Position numbers and translations under genes: made by a program. Positions 26,291-34,407 of a stretch of DNA of 64,000 bases are shown piece by piece (the stretch's first letter is position 1; each line of letters opens with the position of its first letter). Under the pieces are notes generated by a model. That model saw only the letters and a list, made by a program, of their open reading frames with translations, had not been told where the DNA came from and did not search any database. This stretch comes from Henriciella marina (GTDB lineage: Bacteria; Pseudomonadota; Alphaproteobacteria; Caulobacterales; Hyphomonadaceae), in assembly GCF_027213945.1 (NCBI RefSeq), contig NZ_JAPWGW010000004.1:62001-126000 (forward strand), given 5' to 3'.

Positions 26291-27580
26291 ATGCGCCGTG
26301 TCGTCATTACCGGGATTGGTCTCGTTTCTCCGCTAGCTAGCGGACGCGAGGCCACGTGGGAGCGTTTGCTCGCAGGCAAGTCTGGAGCAGGTCCTATCGA
26401 TCTGTTTGATACAAAGGACGTGCCTTGCAAGATCGCTTGCCAGGTACCTTGGAATGACGGCACCGGCCGCGGCGGCGGCAGTGCCGACGATCCTCACTCA
26501 TTCGATCCGGACAAGGCGGCGAGCGCAAAAGAGCGCCGCCGCATCGACGAGTTCATTCTATATGCGCTCGCAGCAGCCGACGAATGTGTAGAGGATTCCG
26601 GCTGGAAAGCTGAAACCGACGAGCAGAAGGAGCGCACAGGCGTTCTGATCGGCTCTGGAATTGGCGGCCTCCAGTCCATCTACGACACGGCCATCACACT
26701 GCACACCCAGGGTGCGCGTCGTGTGAGCCCATTCTTCATTCCGTCAGCACTGATCAACCTCGCTTCCGGCCAGGTCTCTATCCGCCACGGGTTCAAGGGG
26801 CCGAACCACTCTGTGGTGACGGCCTGTGCGACTGGTGCGCATGCCATCGGCGACTCGGCTCGCCTCATCCAGTATGGCGACGCCGACCTGATGCTGGCTG
26901 GCGGCTCGGAAGCTGTGATCTGCGAAATCGGCATTGCCGGCTTCTGCGCGGCGAAAGCCATGTCAACTAACTTCAACGACACGCCAGAAAAAGCCTCCCG
27001 ACCTTATGACAAGGACCGGGACGGGTTTGTGATGGGCGAAGGCGCCGCAATCGTGATGCTCGAAGAGTATGAGCACGCAAAGGCGCGTGGTGCGAAGATC
27101 TATGCGGAAGTCGCAGGCTATGGCCTGACCGGCGATGCCTATCATATCACGGCACCTGCAGAAGGCTCCGAGGGCGGTTATCGCGCCATGAAAATGGCGC
27201 TGGATAATTCCGGCCTTGATGTGACCGACATCGATTACGTCAACACGCACGGCACCTCGACGCCGAAGGGTGACGAAGGCGAAATCGGTGCAGTCGAGCG
27301 ACTGTTCGGTGAGCATGCGAAAAATCTGTCCCTATCCTCCACAAAGTCTGCCGTTGGCCACCTTCTTGGGGCGGCAGGGGCGATCGAGAGCGCATTCTGT
27401 GCGCTGGCGCTGCGTGATCAGGTCATGCCGCCGACGCTCAATCTGGATAATCCAAGCGTTGAGACGGAAATCGATCTCATTCCGCACAAGGCCAAGAAGG
27501 GCAAGGTTCGTGCAGCCATGTCCAACTCGTTCGGTTTTGGTGGCACCAATGCGTGCCTCATCCTCAAACAGGCTGACTAG
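26291..27580 (+). CDS. fabF: Beta-ketoacyl-ACP synthase II
   Basis: Condenses malonyl-ACP with growing acyl-ACP. The 429-residue thiolase-fold protein has the Cys-His-His triad in VVTACATGAHAIGD, DYVNTHGTSTPKGD and SAVGHLLGAAGAIE, and the C-terminal SNSFGFGGTNACLIL. An insertion of about 15 residues (GGGSADDPHSFDPDKAASA) near residue 60-75 is common in alphaproteobacterial FabF. It directly follows acpP. Confidence 0.97.
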   Translation: MRRVVITGIGLVSPLASGREATWERLLAGKSGAGPIDLFDTKDVPCKIACQVPWNDGTGRGGGSADDPHSFDPDKAASAKERRRIDEFILYALAAADECVEDSGWKAETDEQKERTGVLIGSGIGGLQSIYDTAITLHTQGARRVSPFFIPSALINLASGQVSIRHGFKGPNHSVVTACATGAHAIGDSARLIQYGDADLMLAGGSEAVICEIGIAGFCAAKAMSTNFNDTPEKASRPYDKDRDGFVMGEGAAIVMLEEYEHAKARGAKIYAEVAGYGLTGDAYHITAPAEGSEGGYRAMKMALDNSGLDVTDIDYVNTHGTSTPKGDEGEIGAVERLFGEHAKNLSLSSTKSAVGHLLGAAGAIESAFCALALRDQVMPPTLNLDNPSVETEIDLIPHKAKKGKVRAAMSNSFGFGGTNACLILKQAD

Positions 27581-27639
27581 TTCCCTAAGCGAAAAAGCTC
27601 AGGCAAGGTAAAGTCAGCCTGTATCATGGGGGAGTAGAT

Positions 27640-28677
27640 ATGCGGTTCATCAAGGCGCTTCTGGCGATTGGATTCGTGCTGGCTGGCCTCGGCGCAGTTG
27701 GGGCTATTGGCGGCTGGTTCTGGCTGCAGAACGAAATCAGCGAACCGGGACCGCACGCAGAAAGCGCTGTGTTTGAAGTGCGCCAGGGTGACCATGTCGG
27801 CGGCGTTGCTCAGCGTCTGGAAACCCAAGGCGTCATTTCAAATGCTGATATCATGAAACTGCATGCGCGGCTCTCGGAGCAGCAAGCCGGTCTCAAGGTT
27901 GGCGAGTATGCTATTCCGCCGCGCGCAAGCATTGCCAGCATCATGGAGTTGCTGGTTTCCGGCGATGTCATCACGTACCGGCTTACCGTGCCTGAAGGCC
28001 TGACGACGGCGCAGGTCCTGCGTATCGTCGAGAACCATCCGGAACTGGAAGGCGATATGCCGGAACGCGAGATCGCCGAGGGCACGCTTCTGCCGGATAC
28101 GTATATCTTCTCCGCAGACAAATCGCGCACATCAATGATCGAGCGGATGGAGAAAGCTCAGGATGACCTGCTCGAAGAGCTCTGGCCGCAAAGAGCCGAT
28201 GATCTTCCAATTTCCACGATTGAGGAGGCGGTCATTCTTGCTTCCGTGGTTGAGAAAGAAACTGGTAGCGCCGAGGAGCGACCCCTGGTGGCTGGTCTTT
28301 TCACCAATCGCCTGCGGCGCGGTATGCGTCTCGAAAGCGACCCCACGGTCATTTATGGCGTCTCACGTGGTGAGCCACTCTATCGAACGCTGAACGGAAA
28401 ACGTGTGCGTCGTACGCTGTATCGTTCTGAACTGGACCGGGTCACCGACTGGAACACCTACGAGATCGATGGCCTGCCGAAAACCCCGATCTGCAATCCG
28501 GGACTAGACGCAATTGCTGCTGTGCTGGACCCGCCGGAAACCGATTACATTTTCTTCGTTGCGGATGGGACGGGTGGCCACGCATTTGCGGAAACTCTGT
28601 CCGAGCACAATCGTAACGTTGCGGCTTACCGCGCGTATGAACGCCGCGAGATCGCGCGTGAGCGAGGTCAGGAGTGA
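27640..28677 (+). CDS. mltG: Endolytic transglycosylase MltG
   Basis: Inner-membrane murein transglycosylase that cuts nascent glycan strands and ends their growth. One N-terminal membrane helix (FIKALLAIGFVLAGLGAVGA) is followed by a LysM-like domain and the YceG catalytic domain. The catalytic Glu is in ILASVVEKETG, and the family blocks LFTNRLRRGMRLESDPTV and TPICNPGLDAI are present. At 345 residues it is normal. Its last four bases overlap the yicC start (GTGA). It keeps the conserved fabF-mltG-yicC-gmk order. Confidence 0.95.
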   Translation: MRFIKALLAIGFVLAGLGAVGAIGGWFWLQNEISEPGPHAESAVFEVRQGDHVGGVAQRLETQGVISNADIMKLHARLSEQQAGLKVGEYAIPPRASIASIMELLVSGDVITYRLTVPEGLTTAQVLRIVENHPELEGDMPEREIAEGTLLPDTYIFSADKSRTSMIERMEKAQDDLLEELWPQRADDLPISTIEEAVILASVVEKETGSAEERPLVAGLFTNRLRRGMRLESDPTVIYGVSRGEPLYRTLNGKRVRRTLYRSELDRVTDWNTYEIDGLPKTPICNPGLDAIAAVLDPPETDYIFFVADGTGGHAFAETLSEHNRNVAAYRAYERREIARERGQE

Positions 28678-29561
28678 GTGCGCAAGTCTCTTCAATGACA
28701 GGGTTCGCCAGAGTAACTGGCGAGGCGGACTGGGGCAGCTGGGCGTTTGAGGCCAAGAGCGTCAATGGTCGCTCGCTGGATGTGCGCGTGAACGTACCAG
28801 GTGGGTTCGAAGAGGTCGAACGCGCGGTCAAGCAGACGGCTTCCAAATTGTTCGCCCGAGGGAATCTCCAGATTGGTCTGAGGATTGAGGTCGCAGGCGG
28901 TGCCGAGACGCTCAGCGTAAATCATGATGTGCTACAGCAGCTTCTGCGCGACTTCGAAAAGGCCTCTGGTCACGCGGCCGATCGTGGGGCCATTGCGTCC
29001 CTTATGGGCATCAAGGGTGTGGTGGAAACAGGCCAGAGCTCTACACGTGCTGTCGCTAGCGATGAAGTTGTTTTAGCGCTTCGAGCGGGCGGTGATGAAC
29101 TCATCGGTCAGCTCAACACAGCGCGCCTTGAAGAGGGACAGGCCCTCAAGAACATGCTGAGCGACTATCTTGATGAGATGCAGCGCGGCGTTGCGCAGGC
29201 TGAAGCGCTCGCAGGTGACCAGCCAAAGCTTCTGAAGGCACGCTTGGAGAAGCAGCTTGCTGAGCTAGAGGCCGGCGACAAGGTTGATGGCGAACGCCTT
29301 GCTGCAGAGATAGCCCTGTCTGTTGCGAAGGCGGACGTACGTGAAGAGCTCGACCGTCTGCGCGCCCATATAGAAAGTGCTCGTGGGCTGTTGGAACAGG
29401 GCGGCCCTATTGGTCGCAAACTCGACTTCCTGTCGCAGGAGTTCAACCGCGAGGCCAACACACTCTGCTCAAAGTCTGCCAGCCTCGATTTGACGAATGC
29501 GGGACTCGCGCTCAAAGGCCTCGTAGATCAGTTCAAGGAGCAGGCAGCAAATGTCGAATAG
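28674..29561 (+). CDS. yicC: YicC/YloC family endoribonuclease
   Basis: A 295-residue protein with the N-terminal signature SSMTGFARVTGEADWGSWAF, then KSVNGRSLDVRV, and the C-terminal DUF1732 region QGGPIGRKLDFLSQEFNREA with CSKS. YicC proteins form hexamers and have been reported to be a clamp-like RNase acting on small RNAs. The start is a GTG at 28674 overlapping the mltG stop; the end overlaps the gmk start by 11 bases, so the three genes are tightly coupled. Confidence 0.94.
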   Translation: MSAQVSSMTGFARVTGEADWGSWAFEAKSVNGRSLDVRVNVPGGFEEVERAVKQTASKLFARGNLQIGLRIEVAGGAETLSVNHDVLQQLLRDFEKASGHAADRGAIASLMGIKGVVETGQSSTRAVASDEVVLALRAGGDELIGQLNTARLEEGQALKNMLSDYLDEMQRGVAQAEALAGDQPKLLKARLEKQLAELEAGDKVDGERLAAEIALSVAKADVREELDRLRAHIESARGLLEQGGPIGRKLDFLSQEFNREANTLCSKSASLDLTNAGLALKGLVDQFKEQAANVE

Positions 29562-30204
29562 CGGCCATCCAAAAGACGAGGGCGAGCGCAGGGGCCTGAT
29601 GCTCGTCATTTCTTCTCCATCCGGCGCGGGCAAGACCACGCTTTGCAAGAAGCTGATGGAAGAATTCTCCGACATCAAACTGTCGGTTTCTGCTACGACT
29701 CGGCCAGAGCGACCGGGTGAGGTTGATGGCAAGGACTATCACTTCAAGTCTGTCGACGAGTTCCGCACGATGATCGCGCAGCGCGAATTTCTGGAATGGG
29801 CACTGGTCTTCGACAATCTCTATGGGACGCCGCGCGCTGATACCGAGGCATTGCTTTCATCCGGCCATGACGTGCTTTTCGATGTCGACTGGCAAGGCGC
29901 GGACGCACTGCATGACCAGATGCCGCGGGACGTCGTTTCAGTCTTCATCCTGCCGCCAAGCATCGAAGCCTTGAAATCGCGCCTCGCAGCCCGGCCGGGT
30001 TCAACCGATGAGATCGTCGAGCGCCGCATGCGGGATGCGAAAGCCGAAATGCGTCACTGGCGCCGCTATGACTATGCGATCGTCAATGACGACCTTGAAA
30101 TAGCCTATCAGAGACTGAAGCGCATCCTTCTGGTTGAGCGTCTGAAGCGTCTGCGTCAGCTTAGCCTTGAAGACCATGTGCGCGAGTTGATGGGCGAAGC
30201 GTGA
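29551..30204 (+). CDS. gmk: Guanylate kinase
   Basis: Phosphorylates GMP/dGMP. The 217-residue enzyme has the P-loop SSPSGAGKTTLCKKL, the GMP-binding TTRPERPGEVDGKDYHF and DVDWQGADAL. The N-terminal 15 residues (NSGHPKDEGERRG) are a short polar extension. It starts inside the yicC coding region (29551) and ends the fab-mltG-yicC-gmk gene string. Confidence 0.97.
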   Translation: MSNSGHPKDEGERRGLMLVISSPSGAGKTTLCKKLMEEFSDIKLSVSATTRPERPGEVDGKDYHFKSVDEFRTMIAQREFLEWALVFDNLYGTPRADTEALLSSGHDVLFDVDWQGADALHDQMPRDVVSVFILPPSIEALKSRLAARPGSTDEIVERRMRDAKAEMRHWRRYDYAIVNDDLEIAYQRLKRILLVERLKRLRQLSLEDHVRELMGEA

Positions 30205-30257
30205 TCGCGCACAGGCCGTAAGAACACCATTCCATTTCAGGGGGCGAGAGCCAATCC

Positions 30258-31184
30258 ATGACCACCAACTTCAATAGCAGCACACCCGCTCTGGACGGCA
30301 TCTATGCAGCGCTTTTTTCAGCGTCCGAAGAGATCTATGCCGAATTGAAGAAAGGGGCCGGGCTTAAGTTTGCGACATCAAGCAATGAATCTGGTGACGA
30401 TCAGATCGAGCTGGACGTCATCGCAGATGAAGCCTTCTTCAATGCGCTAAAGACAGACGGCAATGTCCGCTATGTCGTGTCAGAAGAACGCCCCGGCTTG
30501 AACAAGATCTCTGACGGGCCGTACAGCGTCGCACTGGATCCTCTGGACGGATCGAAGTCGGCGCTTGTCGGCATTCCTTCCGGCGCGATTTTCGCAATCT
30601 TCAAGAACGCTGAAATCGACGCTGACTTCAATGGAAAGAACATTGTCAGCGGCGGGTTCTTTGTCTTTGGCATGAACCTTGAGGCCTATTTTGCTGATGG
30701 TGACAAGGTCTACAAAGGCATGTTCGACGGCGCTGAGTGGACGGTCATGCCGATTGAAGGCGGCTTGCCCTCCGCAGACGTTCTCGCGATCAACGGACAG
30801 AACCAGACCGTCTGGCCGAAGTGGCTACAGCGTCATTATGCAAGCCTGCTGGACACCAAGGGCGGTACCGTAAAGCCGCACAATATGCGCTGGTATGCCT
30901 CCATGGTGTCGGACATGAAGCGCATGGTGTTACAGGGCGGCCTGTTTGCTTACCCGTCAGCGAACATCAAGGGCTATGAAGAAGGCAAGCTTCGCCTCGT
31001 CTACGAAGCCATTCCGATGGCGTTCGTAATCCAGGCGATGGGTGGTGCTTCGACGAATGGTGAGCAGTCGATTCTGGATATGCCCGTGGAAAAGCTCCAC
31101 CAAAAGACCCCAGTCTTCATCGGCGAGAAGAGCAAGATTGCCGCTGTCGAAGCCGCCAGAAAAGCAGGTCCGGCCGACGACTAG
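30258..31184 (+). CDS. fbp: Class 1 fructose-1,6-bisphosphatase
   Basis: Hydrolyses fructose 1,6-bisphosphate in gluconeogenesis. The metal-binding motif of the FBPase/inositol-phosphatase superfamily is SVALDPLDGSKSALVGIPSG, and the class 1 C-terminal block is EGKLRLVYEAIPMAFVIQAM followed by LHQKTPVFIGEKSKI. The SEERPG motif also fits. At 308 residues it is 20-30 shorter than the E. coli enzyme, mainly at the N-terminus. It converges on rsmA with only 6 bases between them. Confidence 0.93.
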   Translation: MTTNFNSSTPALDGIYAALFSASEEIYAELKKGAGLKFATSSNESGDDQIELDVIADEAFFNALKTDGNVRYVVSEERPGLNKISDGPYSVALDPLDGSKSALVGIPSGAIFAIFKNAEIDADFNGKNIVSGGFFVFGMNLEAYFADGDKVYKGMFDGAEWTVMPIEGGLPSADVLAINGQNQTVWPKWLQRHYASLLDTKGGTVKPHNMRWYASMVSDMKRMVLQGGLFAYPSANIKGYEEGKLRLVYEAIPMAFVIQAMGGASTNGEQSILDMPVEKLHQKTPVFIGEKSKIAAVEAARKAGPADD

Positions 31185-31190
31185 GGACCA

Positions 31191-32027
31191 TCAGGCGCTT
31201 GCGAGCCTTTCGGCCAGCGCCCTGAACTCGTCCTGCGTCAGTGTCTCGGCGCGTGCAGTCGGATCGATATTGCAGCTCTCCAGCCACTCGGTTGCGTCGA
31301 TCCCACGGGTCTTGGCAAGCGCTTTCAAACTGGCCCGCAGCATCTTGCGGCGCTGACCGAAAGCGGCGGTCGATACTTTTTCAAGCGTTTCAAGATCAGC
31401 GAATCGCTTGTCCGGCTGGAGCGGCGTGAGGACTGCGACCGCACTGTCCACCCTGGGCGGTGGGCGGAAGGCGCCGGGCGGCAGCGTGAAGGCGATATGA
31501 GCGTCGCAAACGGCATGTGTGAGAACGGCCAGGCGGCCATAATGTGGCGTGCCGGGGCCAGCGACGATGCGTTCAGCCACTTCCTTCTGGAACATAAGCG
31601 CCATTTCACCGCGCCAGTCTCCGGTCTTGAGCCAGTCGACGAGAAGCGGCGTGCCGACATTATAGGGAAGGTTGGCGACGATCATCGCAGGCATGCTGCC
31701 GCCGGACTCTTCGATAATGGTGGTCCAGTTTATTTTTCGGGCATCGCGCTGGTAAACGCGGAGGCGGCCATCGACCGCTTCGGGCCATGTTTCAAGTGCG
31801 ACGGCAAACCGCTCATCGGCCTCGACGCAGATGAGTTTCGCGGCACCTTCATTGAGCAAGGCGCGCGTTAGTCCTCCCGGGCCAGGGCCGACTTCTATTA
31901 TTGTGCGGCCCTTCACGGGACCAGCTGCAAGCGCTGTGCGCCGCAAGATATCCGGGTCGAACAGGAAATGTTGGCCGAGCGCCTTGCGGGCAGGGGCTTC
32001 GGTAAGTCTTGGCAGTTCATCCGTCAT
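31191..32027 (-). CDS. rsmA: 16S rRNA (adenine1518-N6/adenine1519-N6)-dimethyltransferase
   Basis: KsgA/RsmA dimethylates two adjacent adenosines near the 3' end of 16S rRNA late in 30S assembly. The 278-residue product has the N-terminal ALGQHFLFDPDIL, the SAM motif IEVGPGPGGLTRAL and the catalytic NLPYNVGTPLL. I used the ATG at 32027, preceded by AGAGGG; a longer frame to 32060 lies inside pdxA. It overlaps the end of pdxA by 11 bases and is the last gene of lptD-surA-pdxA-rsmA. Confidence 0.97.
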   Translation of the reverse strand: MTDELPRLTEAPARKALGQHFLFDPDILRRTALAAGPVKGRTIIEVGPGPGGLTRALLNEGAAKLICVEADERFAVALETWPEAVDGRLRVYQRDARKINWTTIIEESGGSMPAMIVANLPYNVGTPLLVDWLKTGDWRGEMALMFQKEVAERIVAGPGTPHYGRLAVLTHAVCDAHIAFTLPPGAFRPPPRVDSAVAVLTPLQPDKRFADLETLEKVSTAAFGQRRKMLRASLKALAKTRGIDATEWLESCNIDPTARAETLTQDEFRALAERLASA

Positions 32028-33027
32028 GGCGGGCCCTCTGTGCGGCCATCTCGCTGGCAAGGCGAATGGCAGCGATCAGGCTGTCGGGTCGTGCGGTATT
32101 CGCAGCAGCGGCGTCATAGGCCGTGCCATGATCCGGGCTGGTGCGGATGATTGGCAAACCAAGTGTCGTATTTACCCCGCCCCAGATGTCGAGCGTCTTT
32201 ACCGGTATGAGCCCCTGATCGTGCGTCATGGCGATAACCGCGTCGAAACGGCCATCCAGTGTTTCTGCGAATATTGTGTCGGCAGGACGTGCGTTGGAAA
32301 CATCAATGCCATCGGCGCGAAGTCGGTCTGCGACGGGGTTGATTATGTCACGCTCCTCCAGCCCGATTGTCCCACTTTCGCCTGCATGCGGATTGAGGCC
32401 CGTGAGCCCGATGCGCGGCATGCCGATACCGAAATCGCGCTGCATGGCCTGCGCCGTAATCCGGATCACCAATTCAAGAGACGTTGAAGTCAGATGGTCC
32501 AGGACACGCATCAGCGGCACGTGGATGGTTGCAAGCGCGACCCTGAGGCCGCCCCCAACGAGCATCATGACTGGCGGGCTCGGTTGACCAGTATGCGCTT
32601 CACAGAGCTCAGCAAGGTATTCAGTGTGGCCTGGATGGCGAAAGCCGGCCGAATACAGGACTGATTTAGAGATCGGATTGGTGACAACCCCGCCGGCATG
32701 ACCTGCAAATGTGTCGGCCATGGCGCGGTCGATGCTTTCGACAATGCCCGCTGCCAAGCCGCTGTCGGGCGTCCCCGCCGAGAAACGGGGTAGGTCAGTT
32801 CCCAGCGGCAGGACAGGGAGCTTGTCGGCAAACAGGCGTGCTGCGTCCGCGGGGTGATCGATGACAGCAGCCGCGTTTCCAAAGATGGCTGGATCACCCG
32901 TTACATAGAATGGGGTGACGCCAGATTCTGCAGAAAGCGTTTTCCAGGCTCGCAGTGTAATTTGTGGCCCGCAGCCGGCCGGGTCGCCCATGGTAACGGC
33001 GAGCGGCAGGTCCTCAGAATTGGCCAT
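32017..33027 (-). CDS. pdxA: 4-hydroxythreonine-4-phosphate dehydrogenase
   Basis: Oxidises 4-phosphohydroxythreonine in the DXP-dependent pyridoxal phosphate pathway. The 336-residue enzyme has VTMGDPAGCGPQI at the N-terminus, the metal-binding His in HPGHTEYLAELC, GLNPHAGESGTIGLEE and a further His in AMTHDQGLIPVK. Its neighbours surA and rsmA give the pairing seen from enterobacteria to alphaproteobacteria. Confidence 0.97.
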   Translation of the reverse strand: MANSEDLPLAVTMGDPAGCGPQITLRAWKTLSAESGVTPFYVTGDPAIFGNAAAVIDHPADAARLFADKLPVLPLGTDLPRFSAGTPDSGLAAGIVESIDRAMADTFAGHAGGVVTNPISKSVLYSAGFRHPGHTEYLAELCEAHTGQPSPPVMMLVGGGLRVALATIHVPLMRVLDHLTSTSLELVIRITAQAMQRDFGIGMPRIGLTGLNPHAGESGTIGLEERDIINPVADRLRADGIDVSNARPADTIFAETLDGRFDAVIAMTHDQGLIPVKTLDIWGGVNTTLGLPIIRTSPDHGTAYDAAAANTARPDSLIAAIRLASEMAAQRARHDG

Positions 33028-33042
33028 GGGATATCCGGACTG

Positions 33043-34287
33043 TTAGCTGCCGCGCTGGATGATCGTAGCTTCGCGGCGCAGATTGCGGAGTGAACGCTGG
33101 GAGATCATCTGAAGTTCACGCCCGAACAGACGGTCTTCCATCTCTTCGCGGGTCGGAACGGCGGCCCCAGACTGACGACGGTCGCAGACATACATTACTG
33201 CGAGGGTGCCGGAGGTCGCAAAGACCTGGGTCGGCTGGCCAACTGACACTTCGCTGATCATGTTCTGACCTTCGGCGCCAAGATCCTCGACGCGAATATC
33301 GGTCAGCTCATTGGCGCTGAGATTAGGGTCAGCATCCGCGGCTTCGATTGCGGTCTGACAGCTATTCGCCTGGCTCGCTGCGTCGCGAAGCGCGTCTTCT
33401 GATCCGTCGACGACGGCAAGACGCACCAGGTCAACACGGGTCTCAAGTTCGTTCGGGTCGCGCTTGGCCTTGTAGTTGATGAGGTAGATACCGTCGGACA
33501 CGGTAATCGGCTCGGAGATGCCAGGGCCGCTCATATTGCGAACGGCTTCTGCAACTTCAGGGTCGATGTCATCGAGCGCCACCCAGCCCATATCACCGCC
33601 AGCTGCGGACGTAGGTGCCGAAGACAGTCGTTGGGCAGCAAGCGAGAAGGGGGCACCGGCCTCGAGTTGCTCCAGAATGGTTCCTGCACCTTGCAGCGCC
33701 TGCGCCTTGTCCTGCTCGGTTGGTGCGTAGAGAAAGATTTCGTCGAGGTTGTACTGAACCTGCGTCAGCGCATTCCGCTGTTGCTCGATAGCTTCGTCAA
33801 TCTGGTTGCGTGAGATGCGAATACGCGAGCCATAGAGACCACCCATGATGCGGCGCCAAGCGATCTCTGCGCGCATTTGCTCTTCCAGGCTGGTCGGATT
33901 CACGCCGGATTGCAGCAGAACATTTACGAGGCCGTCCCGGTCGAGACCTGACTGGCGCGCCATGTCGGCGATGGCGCGATTGATGTCATCCTCGGAGACT
34001 TCAACCTCATACTCGGCCGCTTCCTGAAGTTGCAGCTTTTCGTCGATCAGCTCATCCAGAGCCTGCGACGTCACCTGCTGGATCTGCTGTTGAGTCGGTT
34101 GCTGTGCACCCAGCGTAAGCAGCAGGAGGCTGCCGCGCTCTCGCACATCGCTATAGGAGATCGGCTGATCGTTCACGATCGCGACGATGCCCTCGATCGT
34201 CTGCGTTTCGCTCTGCGCCATGGCAGGCGCTGAAAGAGAGCTGGCAGTAGCGGCTACAAGCGCGGACGCCATAAGTGTTTTCATCAT
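33043..34287 (-). CDS. surA: SurA-type periplasmic chaperone / peptidyl-prolyl isomerase
   Basis: Periplasmic chaperone that escorts outer-membrane proteins, including LptD, to the BAM complex. From the ATG at 34287 (GGAGG 6 bases upstream) the 414-residue protein has a signal peptide (MASALVAATASSLSAPAMA), a SurA N-terminal helical domain starting at EGIVAIVNDQPISYSDVRE, and one recognisable parvulin-like domain (ILEQLEAGAPFSLAAQRLS, then GGDMGWV). A second, poorly conserved region follows. The upstream in-frame codons to 34377 read into the lptD-surA spacer and are not used. It is located between lptD and pdxA, as expected for SurA. Isomerase activity is uncertain. Confidence 0.9.
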   Translation of the reverse strand: MMKTLMASALVAATASSLSAPAMAQSETQTIEGIVAIVNDQPISYSDVRERGSLLLLTLGAQQPTQQQIQQVTSQALDELIDEKLQLQEAAEYEVEVSEDDINRAIADMARQSGLDRDGLVNVLLQSGVNPTSLEEQMRAEIAWRRIMGGLYGSRIRISRNQIDEAIEQQRNALTQVQYNLDEIFLYAPTEQDKAQALQGAGTILEQLEAGAPFSLAAQRLSSAPTSAAGGDMGWVALDDIDPEVAEAVRNMSGPGISEPITVSDGIYLINYKAKRDPNELETRVDLVRLAVVDGSEDALRDAASQANSCQTAIEAADADPNLSANELTDIRVEDLGAEGQNMISEVSVGQPTQVFATSGTLAVMYVCDRRQSGAAVPTREEMEDRLFGRELQMISQRSLRNLRREATIIQRGS

Positions 34288-34407
34288 CGCAAACCTCCAA
34301 GGTGACGCGGTAGACAGTGCTGTTCCCTTGCCCATGCGAAGCATACCCAGCATCAGAGCACGCGCAACGGTGTGCACTCAGTCAGACTGGTGGTTGCCCG
34401 GGACGGA